Shown here: piece by piece, positions 46,051-56,738 of the stretch
Numbering within the stretch: the stretch's first letter is position 1
How the letters are laid out: each line of letters opens with the position of its first letter
NCBI RefSeq assembly: GCF_001913155.1
Contig: NZ_CP018760.1
Coordinates: forward strand, 620,001-684,000
Length of the DNA stretch: 64,000 nucleotides
Direction: 5' to 3'
DNA from: Maribacter hydrothermalis
Lineage (GTDB): Bacteria; Bacteroidota; Bacteroidia; Flavobacteriales; Flavobacteriaceae
The notes under the pieces: generated by a model
Told to the model about the DNA's origin: nothing
Databases searched by the model: none
What the model saw: only the letters and a program-made list of their open reading frames with translations
Made by a program: the position numbers and the translations under genes

Positions 46051-47904
46051 CTATTTCTTTTTCTGCGCTTCTGCTTGTTCCATCATTTCACGCATTTTCT
46101 TTTGGAACTTGTTCTCCTTTTTAGGTTTCTTTTTGTTCTCTTGAATCTGGGCATGAATTTTATCATTGTCCAGTATAAAGTTCTTGATTACCAGCATAAT
46201 GCCAATAGTAATCATATTAGAAACAAAGTAGTACAAACTTAAGCCACTGGCGTAGTTGTTAAAGAAAAACAACATCATAAATGGCATTAGGTACATGATA
46301 AATTTCATGTTAGGCATTCCCGGTTGTGTTGGCATATTTTGGCCTGTGGTCATCATCATGTAAAAGAATATAGCAATAGACGCTAATATTGGAAACAAAC
46401 TAACGTGATCTCCGTAAAATGGAATAGAGAATCCTTCTGGGAACTGATAAATTGTATCAAATGAAGAAAGGTCATCTGCCCATAAAAATGATTTCTGTCG
46501 CAGCGCAAAAGATGTTGGGAAAAACATGAACAGCGCATAGAAAATAGGCATTTGTATCACCGCAGGTATACAGCCACTCATGGGGCTTACGCCAGCCTTA
46601 CCATATAATTTCATGGTTTCTTGCTGCTTTTTCATTGCATTGTCCTTATACTTTTCTCCTAACTCCGTGATTTCAGGTTTTAAAACTTTCATCTTCGCTT
46701 GAGATAAGTATGACTTATATGTTACGGGTGACATAGCCAAACGAACCAAAATGGTCATAATAACGATTGCGATTCCATATGGAAAATAAGAGCTGATTAA
46801 TCCATAGAACGGTGTAAAAATATATCGGTTGATCCAACCAAAAATTCCCCATCCAAAAGGAATAGAATCATCTAAACCTAAATCCTTATACTTAGATAAG
46901 GTATCAACATCCGTAGGCCCAAAATACCAATGTAAATCTTTTGAAATCTCTCCGCCTTCCAGCTCAATAGGTAATGCTGATGCGTATTCCTTAGTAAAAC
47001 CAAAAGTTCTACTTTCTTCCTCTACTAAATTTATAGAAGTTAGATCGCCACTTTTAAAAGGTTGGTCCGCAGCAAGAATACTGCTAAAGAAATGCTGTCT
47101 GTACGAAACCCATTTTATATCTTCCTCAGTTTCTTCATCATCACTACCTTCGGACAGCTTACTAATTTTATCATCTTCATGATTGTACGTTAATCGTGTA
47201 TAACGATTTTCATATTCAATACTCTTTGAATGACGAATTCCCTTTAACTTCCAGTCTAATTGTACTGGTTTACTAGTACTTATTACATTATCCAAACCTT
47301 TAGATTTTATAGTAAAATCTACCAAATAATCATTTGGTTTCATTACATATCTATACTCCAGATATTGATTACTAGACGTCTTAGCTTTTAAGGATAAAAC
47401 TTGATTACCATTATCAGTAGTCATCGAAGGCTCAAAATATAAATCTTGTGTATTTAATACCCTGTTATCAGAAGTAGAGAAATCCAATCCGAAAGAGGCA
47501 TTACCATCTTTTACCAAATAAACCGGTATAGAATCATAGGTCACAAACTGTTTCATTTTTGCCTCTACAATCTGCCCACCTTTATTACTAATCCTCAAAA
47601 GAAGTACATCATTTTCTAACGTGGTAATATCATTAGAAGGTTTAGTAAAACCAAAAGCACCTAATTTACCTTGGTAATTAGCAACTGCGGTAGAATCTCG
47701 TAAATCTAGTTGCGGAACATCATTACTAACAGTTTCTGTTTTTGAGTTTTCTGATGCCTTTGTAGCTTCTACTTGTTCTTGCTTTGCCTTTTCTGCCTCC
47801 AACTCTTCAGGAGTAGGTTGATTTTGGTAAAACATGAAGACGAGTATTCCGAAAATAAGCACAAAGCCTATAATGGATTGTACGTCAAATTTCTTTTCTT
47901 CCAT
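46051..47904 (-). CDS. yidC: membrane protein insertase YidC
   Basis: A 617-residue Oxa1/YidC insertase that places proteins in the inner membrane alone or with SecYEG. An N-terminal helix (about 10-26) is followed by a Glu/Lys linker, the large periplasmic beta-domain (about 60-345), and the five-helix insertase core (YFPYGIAIVIMTILVRLAMSP, GCIPAVIQMPIFYALFMFFP, YLMPFMMLFFFNNYASGLSLYYFVSN). The basic tail after about 590 fits ribosome binding. It lies downstream of pyrG but has its own good promoter. Confidence 0.96.
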   Translation of the reverse strand: MEEKKFDVQSIIGFVLIFGILVFMFYQNQPTPEELEAEKAKQEQVEATKASENSKTETVSNDVPQLDLRDSTAVANYQGKLGAFGFTKPSNDITTLENDVLLLRISNKGGQIVEAKMKQFVTYDSIPVYLVKDGNASFGLDFSTSDNRVLNTQDLYFEPSMTTDNGNQVLSLKAKTSSNQYLEYRYVMKPNDYLVDFTIKSKGLDNVISTSKPVQLDWKLKGIRHSKSIEYENRYTRLTYNHEDDKISKLSEGSDDEETEEDIKWVSYRQHFFSSILAADQPFKSGDLTSINLVEEESRTFGFTKEYASALPIELEGGEISKDLHWYFGPTDVDTLSKYKDLGLDDSIPFGWGIFGWINRYIFTPFYGLISSYFPYGIAIVIMTILVRLAMSPVTYKSYLSQAKMKVLKPEITELGEKYKDNAMKKQQETMKLYGKAGVSPMSGCIPAVIQMPIFYALFMFFPTSFALRQKSFLWADDLSSFDTIYQFPEGFSIPFYGDHVSLFPILASIAIFFYMMMTTGQNMPTQPGMPNMKFIMYLMPFMMLFFFNNYASGLSLYYFVSNMITIGIMLVIKNFILDNDKIHAQIQENKKKPKKENKFQKKMREMMEQAEAQKKK

Positions 47905-47948
47905 GTGGTATTTCTAATTAATTGGGATATTTTGAATTTTTAAGAAAG

Positions 47949-47981
47949 CAAATATATGTCCAAATATGGTGTTTATGCCAA
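47949..47981 (-). promoter_or_regulatory. promoter upstream of yidC (TTG-22-TATATTTG)
   Basis: Both Bacteroidota elements are present on the minus strand: TTG and an exact TAnnTTTG octamer, spaced by 22 bp. It predicts a leader of about 40 nt and lets yidC be expressed apart from pyrG. Confidence 0.55.
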
Positions 47982-47993
47982 TGTGGCACTTGT

Positions 47994-49625
<1,632 letters not shown>

Positions 49626-49635
49626 TTACGGGGCA

Positions 49636-49643
49636 CAAAGTTA
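49636..49643 (-). promoter_or_regulatory. consensus -7 box upstream of pyrG
   Basis: Minus-strand TAACTTTG matches TAnnTTTG exactly, 25 nt before the pyrG ATG and just past the DUF3820 stop, so pyrG has its own promoter. Confidence 0.5.
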
Positions 49644-49660
49644 CAAATTGAGGATTGAAC

Positions 49661-49903
49661 TTAACGGGTTTCCTTAGGAAAATGTTTCTGTATTTTTCGA
49701 ATTATCGATTCTAAGCCATTTGTTTTGATTTCAAGCATAGAACGTAATAATTCTCCTAATTTCCCATCAGGAAATCCTTTTTGCTGAAACCATACCAAAT
49801 AGGGCTCTGGTAAATCTATTAAATACTTACCCTTATACTTACCAAATGGCATTCGGTAATGTGCTAATTCTATTAATTTTTCCTTATCAGGATTTATTTC
49901 CAT
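49661..49903 (-). CDS. DUF3820 family protein
   Basis: An 80-residue protein with the DUF3820 signature MPFGKYKGKYLIDLPEPYLVWF and the tail KLGELLRSMLEIKTNGL. The same MPFGKYKG-type motif occurs in exonuclease-associated proteins that bind nucleic acid or nucleotides, but no role is proven. It lies upstream of pyrG on the same strand, 50 bp away. Confidence 0.85.
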   Translation of the reverse strand: MEINPDKEKLIELAHYRMPFGKYKGKYLIDLPEPYLVWFQQKGFPDGKLGELLRSMLEIKTNGLESIIRKIQKHFPKETR

Positions 49904-49921
49904 TTTTAAATCTAAAAAAAT

Positions 49922-49929
49922 TATCTTTA
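49922..49929 (+). promoter_or_regulatory. candidate -7 box for the TIM-barrel isomerase gene
   Basis: TATCTTTA (seven of eight of TAnnTTTG) ends 22 nt before the ATG at 49952 in the 48-bp divergent spacer. Confidence 0.33.
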
Positions 49930-49951
49930 AGAAATCAACAAATCAAATAAC

Positions 49952-50821
49952 ATGAAACGAAGAAATTTTATTGGCACCTCAGCCGCTGCCTCTGTCGGAT
50001 TCTTAACTACCTCTGCTGCAATGGCAAACAATAAAAATATCGACCCTAACGATAAATTAAAATACAATATAAACCATAGTGTATGTTATTGGTGCTATGG
50101 AACCATCCCTTTCGAAGATTTTCTTAAAAATTTAGTAGCGCTGGATATTCGTTCTATAGACCTAGTTGGTCCAGATGAATTTCCACTCTTAAAAAAATAT
50201 AACATTCACGCTTCTATGTGTTGGGGTGCTGGCATGGGAATTGAAAAAGGCTGGAACGACCTTTCTTTACATGAAGAATTAATAAAAGATTACGAACGAG
50301 TAATTCCTTTAGTTGCAGAAGCAGGCTACACCAACCTCATTTGCTTTAGTGGCAATAGAAACGGAATGAACGATTTAGTTGGCTTACGCAACTGTGCCCT
50401 AGGTTTAAAAAAGTTAATGCCTTTGGCTGAAAAGCATGGAGTAGTTCTACAAATGGAACTCTTGAACAGTAAGGTAGACCATAAAGATTATATGTGCGAT
50501 ACTTCTGAATGGGGAGTTTCTCTTTGCCAGGCAATTGGTTCTGAAAACTTTAAACTTTTGTATGATATCTACCACATGCAAATAATGGAGGGTGATATTA
50601 TTAGAAACATTGAAGACTACCATCAGTATTACGGACACTACCATACAGGCGGAAATCCTGGTAGACACGAAATTGATGAAACACAAGAAATTTTCTACCC
50701 CGCGGTAATGAAAGCCATTTTAAAAACTGGATACACAGGTCATGTAGCGCAAGAATTTATTCCTAGTTGGGATGATAAATTAGCTGCCTTAAAACAAGGA
50801 GTGACTATTTGTGATGTGTAA
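49952..50821 (+). CDS. Tat-exported hydroxypyruvate isomerase-like TIM-barrel protein
   Basis: A 289-residue sugar-phosphate isomerase/epimerase-fold protein (AP-endonuclease family 2). The N-terminus MKRRNFIGTSAAASVGFLTT is a twin-arginine signal. Metal-ligand motifs are VVLQMELLNSK (Glu), KLLYDIYHMQIMEGD (Asp, His), YYGHYHTGGNPGRHEID (His) and GHVAQEFIP (Glu), matching the hydroxypyruvate isomerase group. Export argues against glyoxylate metabolism and for action on periplasmic sugars, as proposed for 3-keto-glycoside breakdown where such proteins accompany DUF1080 proteins. A terminator follows. Confidence 0.88.
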   Translation: MKRRNFIGTSAAASVGFLTTSAAMANNKNIDPNDKLKYNINHSVCYWCYGTIPFEDFLKNLVALDIRSIDLVGPDEFPLLKKYNIHASMCWGAGMGIEKGWNDLSLHEELIKDYERVIPLVAEAGYTNLICFSGNRNGMNDLVGLRNCALGLKKLMPLAEKHGVVLQMELLNSKVDHKDYMCDTSEWGVSLCQAIGSENFKLLYDIYHMQIMEGDIIRNIEDYHQYYGHYHTGGNPGRHEIDETQEIFYPAVMKAILKTGYTGHVAQEFIPSWDDKLAALKQGVTICDV

Positions 50822-50842
50822 TTCACATGAGTACTAAAAATT

Positions 50843-50873
50843 AAAAAGCACTTATTATTGAAGTGCTTTTTTT
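50843..50873 (+). terminator. intrinsic terminator after the TIM-barrel isomerase gene
   Basis: Stem AAAAGCACTT / AAGTGCTTTT with a short loop and following T-run. Confidence 0.85.
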
Positions 50874-50895
50874 ATACCCTAAACTTAAAGGCTTA

Positions 50896-51426
50896 TTATT
50901 TTAAAGCAGCTTCAATTTCTTTCACCCATCTTTCTTGAACAGGTAAATTTCTAGAATAGTTAGTTTCCGAATCGTACTTATTTTGAAAATCGTTCAATTG
51001 ACGAAGTGTAGCATGGTATATTTCACGAACTTCTTCTTTTACGTTATCGGAAAAAGTGGCATTGGCTAATTGTGCTCTAAATTTACGAGCGTACAGTTCT
51101 GTAATATCAAAATGTAATTGTTCATGCAACAAAGTAACATCAGTACATATTTTAGGTTTGTACCATGACTTTGTTGGATAAAAGTAAGCATAGACATTAT
51201 ATGTTATCTTAAGTTCATCGTGCTCGTAATATGTAAAAAAATTATAACTAAGACCGCTAGCTGTTGTTGCAGCAGCACCTGACGAAATTGGCACCTTGCC
51301 TTTAAAATCTGCCCAGGTAAATCTAAAATCTGAAGACCATTCCACTTCCTCTTGACCCTGAACAGTTAGCATACTAAACACGACCAATAAAACTACAACA
51401 AGATATGTTCTATTTATAAATCCCAA
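50896..51426 (-). CDS. DUF922 secreted zinc-protease-like protein
   Basis: A 176-residue protein with signal peptide (residues 1-24) and a DUF922 domain. The metal-binding HExxH motif is HEQLH (101-105) in TLLHEQLHFDITELYARKF. DUF922 proteins are predicted secreted Zn-dependent proteases; activity is untested. It overlaps the upstream OsmC gene by 13 bp and is the last gene of the guaA operon. Confidence 0.85.
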   Translation of the reverse strand: MGFINRTYLVVVLLVVFSMLTVQGQEEVEWSSDFRFTWADFKGKVPISSGAAATTASGLSYNFFTYYEHDELKITYNVYAYFYPTKSWYKPKICTDVTLLHEQLHFDITELYARKFRAQLANATFSDNVKEEVREIYHATLRQLNDFQNKYDSETNYSRNLPVQERWVKEIEAALK

Positions 51427-51818
51427 TGATAGGTAATTACTTTTTCTATGTCTGGATGCAAACTATAGAGTACAGGACACGTATTTGCCGTATGCTCTAA
51501 AATTTTTCTATTCTTATCTGATATCTTTCCTGGTAAACGAACTTCTACTTCTATTTTAGAAATTCTTCTTGGTGAGGCTACCATGTGTTTGGTAACGGAT
51601 GCCGTAGTACCTTTTATATCTACTTCTAATCCGTTTGCCTTAATACCCATCATGGTCAACATACAACTTGCTAAACCTGTTGCAACGGTATCGGTCGGTG
51701 AAAATGCCTGCCCTAATCCGTTGTTATCCACTGGCGCATCGGTTACAAAGGAATCGTTCGATTTTACATGAACACATTCCGTTCTTAACTCTCCGTTGTA
51801 CGTTACTTTTGATGTCAT
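51414..51818 (-). CDS. OsmC family peroxiredoxin-like protein
   Basis: A 134-residue OsmC/Ohr-fold protein with both redox cysteines: Cys52 (TGLASCMLTMMGIKANG) and Cys114 (ANTCPVLYSLHPDIE). The family reduces organic hydroperoxides with thiol partners in the cytoplasm. The start lies 1 bp past the LysM gene stop and the end overlaps the DUF922 gene, so it is cotranscribed with both. Confidence 0.92.
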   Translation of the reverse strand: MTSKVTYNGELRTECVHVKSNDSFVTDAPVDNNGLGQAFSPTDTVATGLASCMLTMMGIKANGLEVDIKGTTASVTKHMVASPRRISKIEVEVRLPGKISDKNRKILEHTANTCPVLYSLHPDIEKVITYHWDL

Positions 51819-51819
51819 T

Positions 51820-54006
51820 CTACTCTAATGTTTTAATTCTTAAATCGTCCATCATCATTATGTAAGATGACTGATTATAGTATCCTGAGACACCTTTACG
51901 CTCATAATTGAACTTATTACCATTGTATTCCGTTTCACCTATAAATCTAGAAACATCAATTAAATCGTTTTTATAAGCCAATTTCAATAACAAATCATAC
52001 ATAAGGTCAAATCCCCTTACGGCATATCTATCAGGTTCATCTCCAAAACGTTTTATGTAGCGGTCAACAAAAGAATTATTGGTAACCATACGATTAACCG
52101 AAGGATATGTAAACTTTAAATTCGATAAATGTGTGTTAGAAATAACATCATTCTCAAAAGCAGAATTCATATCAGTTGTAAACATACGCACACTAACTTT
52201 ATCTTTACCAACTAAAGGATCAAAAGCGCTGTTATGAAATGAATTTAAAATAGAGACCACACTGGATATTAATTTGTAATTGTCCGATTCTACAAATACC
52301 CAATTAGGAACTTTATCCGAAAGTAAGGTCTGTAATTTATCTCTATTAATACCTATATTTTTTTCTTCTTCTTTTACTACTACAACTTTAGCAGAAGGAA
52401 ATCTTTTTAAAATTGCTTCCTTTTCATTTTTGTTTTCTTCATCTGCAATAATCAATATAGTTTCTTCTAAATGGTTAGCGTCAACATAATCTAGCATATG
52501 TTTTAACAATATCGCATCGTCAGTATATGAAAAGAAAACATTATTTAAACTTATATCGCTTTTAGCACGAACTGGCGCAACCACAGGAACATTAAATTTA
52601 GAGGCCTGTACCGCAGTTTCTTTTAAAGAAGGGACGTCTAAAGGTCCAAAGACCGCACTATAAGCACCAAGCTGCTCATTTTGTAAAATTTGCTTAGTTT
52701 TTACTAAATCTAATTGATTGTCAAACGTTTTTACATCAATAGAAATACCCAAAGACTTTATGGAATCTATGGCTACTAAGGCACCGGAATAAAGGCCTAA
52801 ACTAACCGTCATATCTTTTCTTAGGTCAATTGTTTTTTCCGAAACCTCCTTATCTGCTAAATTTACCTTATCTAATCTAAAAGGCAACAAGAATAACACT
52901 TTTGGAACAATTGCAACGTTAAGGCTATCTACTAAACTTATCTTATCTATTACAAGTGCATTTTTAACTTCAAAATCTCCAACTTTATCTTTTGGCAATT
53001 TTAAAACCATACCTGCTTTTAGACCCTCTTTTAAATCAGGATTCAATTGAACTATTTCAGCCCAGGTCATTCCAAATTTTCTAGTTAACCTAAACTCATT
53101 TTGCTTTGGTTTAACCTCATAGAAAATGTAATTATCCGTGTTAATTTCTCCAGTTTCTACTTTTTGTTCGGGAATACGAATAACCATACCTTCTTTAAGT
53201 CCGCCACGCTCCGTAATTTCTGGATTTAAACGAACAATTTCATCTGATTTTACTCCGAATTCTTGCTCTAATCGATAAAAATTCATCTTAGGTGGTACCG
53301 TGTAAGACGTGTATAACTGTGTAACTTGATTTTGAACACTACTACCGGCTATTTTAGGCATTAACAACTCAAAACCTTCGGAAAGGTAATTGGTAGTTTT
53401 AGATAAACTAGGATTTAAAACCAACATGCTATCTATAGTTATACCATATTTATGGGCAATACTCCACCTTGTTTCTTTTGCGGCAACAATATACTTCTCT
53501 AACTCATCTTCATTAAGTACCGTCTTTTGTATTAATGGAACTTTATATTTAGGAATACGCAATTCCATCTTCTTTTGCAATGAAGACGCGTATAACTGAG
53601 TATTATACTTCTTAAGTTCCTCTTCGGTAATTTTATATTGTTGGGTAATTCCGAAAATTGTTTCTCTTTTCTTTACCCTGTGTGTAGTAAAACCAAAAGG
53701 TTCTCTAGCTACAATTGAATCTTTATGATCACTTTTTTTAACATCAGAAGTAGGCTTAGTTGAACTATTAGCAGTCTTTTTACCCGGCACCACTAAAATG
53801 GTATTAACCCTTAATGCCTGTCCTTGCTTAATTTCCTTATTATACTGAAGAATATTTGCAGGCGTTACTCCATACATTTTAGAAATACTTTCTAACGTTT
53901 CTCCTTGTTTTACTTCGTGAGTATTAAACTTTTGGGCCAATGCCGTACACGAGACCAAAAGGCAAAATGAACCAATGATGTAAATTTTATTAAATATATA
54001 TTTCAT
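51820..54006 (-). CDS. LysM-repeat protein with periplasmic-binding-protein fold
   Basis: A 728-residue envelope protein. The signal peptide MKYIFNKIYIIGSFCLLVSC may be lipoprotein type (Cys20) or be cut after ALAQ. Five LysM-like repeats follow, starting near residues 31, 108, 171, 233 and 294 (VKQGETLESISKMYGV, then diverging). From about 365 to the end is a type I periplasmic-binding-protein fold (VLFLLPFRL, SLGLYSGALVAIDSIKSLGI, LGAYSAVFGPLDVPSLKETA). It presumably binds peptidoglycan and another ligand or partner. It starts one base after the guaA stop. Confidence 0.9.
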   Translation of the reverse strand: MKYIFNKIYIIGSFCLLVSCTALAQKFNTHEVKQGETLESISKMYGVTPANILQYNKEIKQGQALRVNTILVVPGKKTANSSTKPTSDVKKSDHKDSIVAREPFGFTTHRVKKRETIFGITQQYKITEEELKKYNTQLYASSLQKKMELRIPKYKVPLIQKTVLNEDELEKYIVAAKETRWSIAHKYGITIDSMLVLNPSLSKTTNYLSEGFELLMPKIAGSSVQNQVTQLYTSYTVPPKMNFYRLEQEFGVKSDEIVRLNPEITERGGLKEGMVIRIPEQKVETGEINTDNYIFYEVKPKQNEFRLTRKFGMTWAEIVQLNPDLKEGLKAGMVLKLPKDKVGDFEVKNALVIDKISLVDSLNVAIVPKVLFLLPFRLDKVNLADKEVSEKTIDLRKDMTVSLGLYSGALVAIDSIKSLGISIDVKTFDNQLDLVKTKQILQNEQLGAYSAVFGPLDVPSLKETAVQASKFNVPVVAPVRAKSDISLNNVFFSYTDDAILLKHMLDYVDANHLEETILIIADEENKNEKEAILKRFPSAKVVVVKEEEKNIGINRDKLQTLLSDKVPNWVFVESDNYKLISSVVSILNSFHNSAFDPLVGKDKVSVRMFTTDMNSAFENDVISNTHLSNLKFTYPSVNRMVTNNSFVDRYIKRFGDEPDRYAVRGFDLMYDLLLKLAYKNDLIDVSRFIGETEYNGNKFNYERKGVSGYYNQSSYIMMMDDLRIKTLE

Positions 54007-54007
54007 A

Positions 54008-55540
54008 CTATTCCCATTCTATTGTTGCTGGCGGCTTTGAACTTATATCATATACGACACGATTTACCCCAGGGACTTTATTAATGATATCATTTGATGT
54101 TTTTTGTAAAAACTCGTATGGCAGATTCACCCAATCAGCAGTCATACCATCTGTACTTTCTACAGCTCTAAGCGCAACACATTTTTCGTAGGTACGCTCA
54201 TCGCCCATAACACCAACACTATTTACAGGTAGTAACATGGCACCTGCTTGCCATACTTTATCGTATAAATCCCATTTTTTTAATCCGTCTATAAAAATAG
54301 CATCTACCTCTTGCAAAATAGCTACTTTCTCTGGTGTGATATCTCCAAGAATACGAATTGCCAAACCAGGACCTGGAAAAGGATGTCTACCCAATAATGC
54401 CTTGTCGATACCCAAGCTTGCTCCCACTCTTCTTACTTCATCCTTAAACAACATCTTCAAAGGCTCTACCACCTTCAATTTCATGAAATCTGGCAAACCG
54501 CCTACATTATGGTGACTTTTAATGGTTTGTGACGGACCCCCGGTTGCCGAAACAGACTCTATAACGTCTGGATAAATAGTACCCTGTGCCAGCCATTTTG
54601 CATTTTCTACCAAATGCGATTCATCATCAAAAACCTCTATAAATACGCGACCAATTGTTTTTCTTTTCGTTTCTGGATCACTTTCACCAGCTAGATCATC
54701 CAAAAAACGTGCCGAAGCATCTACACCTTTCACATTTAAGCCCATACCTTCGTATTGCTTCAATACATCTGTAAACTCGTTCTTTCTCAAAAGTCCGTTA
54801 TTTACAAATATACAATGCAAGTTTTTACCTATTGCCTTATGCAATAATACCGCTGCAACAGAAGAGTCTACTCCGCCAGACAATCCTAAGATTACCTTTT
54901 CATCACCAATTTTTTCTTTTAGCTCCGCTACCGTTTTATCAACAAAAGCATCGGGTGTCCAAGTTTGTTCCATTCCGGCAATATTTACCAAAAAGTTCTC
55001 CAGAACCTGTTTTCCGTCTTTAGAGTGATATACTTCTGGGTGAAATTGTATTGCATACGTTTCTTCTCCTATAAACTTAAAGGCTGCATTTTCCACATCA
55101 TGGGTGCTTGCCAATAGGGTTGTATTCTCAGGCAGATGCTTAATAGTATCAGCATGGCTCATCCATACTTGACTGCCTGTACTTACTTTATCAAAAAATG
55201 GTTCGTTTTCCTTAATAAAACTAAGGTTGGCACGGCCATATTCTCTAGTATTGGATTTTTCTACACTACCACCGTGAAAATGTGCTAAATATTGTGCACC
55301 ATAACAAACACCCAATAATGGTTTTTTACCGCGAATTTCAGACAGGTCTGGATGCACTGCATCGTCTCCTCTAACTGACAATGGAGATCCCGAAAGTATC
55401 ACCGCATTATACTCAGAAAGGTCTTGTGGTAGTTTATTATAAGGTTTAATTTCGGAGAAAATATTTAGCTCACGCACACGTCTACCAATCAATTGAGTGT
55501 ATTGAGAACCAAAATCTAATATTAGGACTTTATTTTGCAT
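54008..55540 (-). CDS. guaA: GMP synthase (glutamine-hydrolysing)
   Basis: A 510-residue enzyme converting XMP to GMP. The N-terminal glutaminase has the nucleophile region [18 protein letters not shown] and QFHPEVYHS. The ATP pyrophosphatase has [12 protein letters not shown] and the dimerisation domain ends PPATIEWE. The start is the ATG at 55540 ([13 protein letters not shown]), as in the family; an in-frame start at 55624 would overlap the divergent gene. It heads the operon guaA, LysM/PBP protein, osmC-like, DUF922. Confidence 0.97.
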   Translation of the reverse strand: MQNKVLILDFGSQYTQLIGRRVRELNIFSEIKPYNKLPQDLSEYNAVILSGSPLSVRGDDAVHPDLSEIRGKKPLLGVCYGAQYLAHFHGGSVEKSNTREYGRANLSFIKENEPFFDKVSTGSQVWMSHADTIKHLPENTTLLASTHDVENAAFKFIGEETYAIQFHPEVYHSKDGKQVLENFLVNIAGMEQTWTPDAFVDKTVAELKEKIGDEKVILGLSGGVDSSVAAVLLHKAIGKNLHCIFVNNGLLRKNEFTDVLKQYEGMGLNVKGVDASARFLDDLAGESDPETKRKTIGRVFIEVFDDESHLVENAKWLAQGTIYPDVIESVSATGGPSQTIKSHHNVGGLPDFMKLKVVEPLKMLFKDEVRRVGASLGIDKALLGRHPFPGPGLAIRILGDITPEKVAILQEVDAIFIDGLKKWDLYDKVWQAGAMLLPVNSVGVMGDERTYEKCVALRAVESTDGMTADWVNLPYEFLQKTSNDIINKVPGVNRVVYDISSKPPATIEWE

Positions 55541-55543
55541 GGG

Positions 55544-55551
55544 CAAAAATA
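55544..55551 (-). promoter_or_regulatory. consensus -7 box abutting guaA, possible leaderless promoter
   Basis: Minus-strand TATTTTTG (exact TAnnTTTG) ends 3 nt before the guaA ATG, so the expected transcription start coincides with the start codon. It also supports the ATG at 55540 over the upstream start. Confidence 0.45.
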
Positions 55552-55615
55552 GCAAATTGACAGTTCTTGAAAAGTATCTTTTAGTTATATTTAAATTGGA
55601 TTTTAAAATTTTTTT

Positions 55616-56341
55616 ATGAAACAAGTAAGTGCAATTATTTTTGGGGTAGCAATTGTTATCGCTGCCTATTTTTTAGGCAATGCCTATGTACAAAGAGCAA
55701 GTCCGCCTCAAATTATCTCTGTAACGGGTTTAGGGAATGAAAATTTCACCTCCGACCTCATTGTTTGGGATGGTCAATTTTCTACCAATAGTACAGTTTT
55801 AAAGACTGCTTTTGACCAATTAAATAATGATAAAGAAATTGTTCGTACCTATTTGATATCAAAAGGTATTGATGCAAATAGTATTATTTTTAATAGTGTA
55901 CAGACTATTGAACAGCGCGATAACCAATATGAAAATGGAAATTATGTTGGCAGCATTTTCCGGGGATATCAATTAATACAAACTTTAAATATTGAATCTG
56001 AGAATGTTGCACTTATAGAAAATGTATCTCGAGAAATAACCGAACTATTAAATAAAGGTGTGCAATTTAACTCGTCTCCACCACGGTATTATTACACAAA
56101 ATTAGCCGACCTAAAAATTGAAATGATATCTAAAGCAACTGAAGATGCAAGAATTCGTGCGGAAAAAATAGCTGAAAATGCCGGTAGCAATTTAGGTGAC
56201 TTAGTATCTGCTAATATGGGAGTTTTTCAAATAACAGGTCAAAATTCTGGTGAAGACTACAGTTGGGGTGGTGCTTATAACACTTCTTCTAAAAATAAAA
56301 CCGCATCAATTACCATGCGTCTAGAGTATAAAGTAAAGTAA
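55616..56341 (+). CDS. SIMPL domain (DUF541) protein
   Basis: A 241-residue protein with an N-terminal membrane anchor (about 4-22), then a SIMPL domain: [46 protein letters not shown] and the lysine/alanine-rich helix [23 protein letters not shown], ending [17 protein letters not shown] proteins are oligomeric envelope proteins of unclear role (BP26, YggE). It diverges from guaA across 75 bp. Confidence 0.88.
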   Translation: MKQVSAIIFGVAIVIAAYFLGNAYVQRASPPQIISVTGLGNENFTSDLIVWDGQFSTNSTVLKTAFDQLNNDKEIVRTYLISKGIDANSIIFNSVQTIEQRDNQYENGNYVGSIFRGYQLIQTLNIESENVALIENVSREITELLNKGVQFNSSPPRYYYTKLADLKIEMISKATEDARIRAEKIAENAGSNLGDLVSANMGVFQITGQNSGEDYSWGGAYNTSSKNKTASITMRLEYKVK

Positions 56342-56431
56342 TAGTACTACTTTGATCAAATGTATTTATTGATCTGGGAAAGAAGAATTTATAACTAGCA
56401 TACTTGGTTAAAAAAAATGTATTTAAATATA

Positions 56432-56520
56432 AAAGCCCGGTAATCACCCGGGCTTTCCAATCAACCAATCTTTAAACCGAATACATTAAAAAACTTTTTC
56501 ATAACAATTTGTATTCAATG
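56432..56520 (-). ncRNA. candidate minus-strand small transcript, unit A
   Basis: On the minus strand this unit begins near GTTAAAAAGAACCGACTTAG, includes GGTTTAAAGATTGGTT and ends in the hairpin AAAGCCCGG-loop-CCGGGCTTT (56432-56456) followed by a T-rich tract, i.e. a terminator on that strand. It could also encode a 13-residue peptide (MKKFFNVFGLKIG). A related unit lies upstream at 56564. Exact 5' end unknown; it extends to about 56545 if the GTTAAAAAGAA block is included. No larger gene fits the 397-bp spacer 56342-56738. Confidence 0.35.
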
Positions 56521-56563
56521 GCTAAGTCGGTTCTTTTTAACTAACCTTACATTTCATAAAAAA

Positions 56564-56680
56564 GAAAGCTCAGGAACCACCCTGAGCTTTCAACTAAATT
56601 AAAAACCAACTTTAAACCAAAAGCTTTAAATTGAACCTAATCAATTTCTTTTTAACAGCTGTTACTTATATAACAACCAA
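56564..56680 (-). ncRNA. candidate minus-strand small transcript, unit B
   Basis: Partner of unit A in the same order on the minus strand: GTTAAAAAGAAATTGATTAG, GGTTTAAAGTTGGTT, then the hairpin GAAAGCTCAGG-loop-CCTGAGCTTTC (56564-56591) and a T-rich run. The stem bases differ from those of unit A but pair perfectly in both, and the loop-side GGTG is shared. This looks like two diverged copies of one small terminated transcript. Confidence 0.35.
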
Positions 56681-56710
56681 CTTTCGTTTTACCCTACCCA
56701 TAAATCGTAT

Positions 56711-56718
56711 TATTTTTG
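56711..56718 (+). promoter_or_regulatory. consensus -7 box for the PPOX flavoprotein gene
   Basis: TATTTTTG matches TAnnTTTG exactly and ends 20 nt before the ATG at 56739. Confidence 0.48.
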
Positions 56719-56738
56719 CATTTATATAAATTATAGGT

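Noticed and set aside
55541..55624. guaA starting at 55624
   Set aside because: It overlaps the divergent SIMPL gene and lacks homology to GMP synthases; a -7 box directly precedes the ATG at 55540.
56432..56591. Terminators of the SIMPL gene on the plus strand
   Set aside because: On the plus strand the stems are not followed by T tracts; on the minus strand they are.
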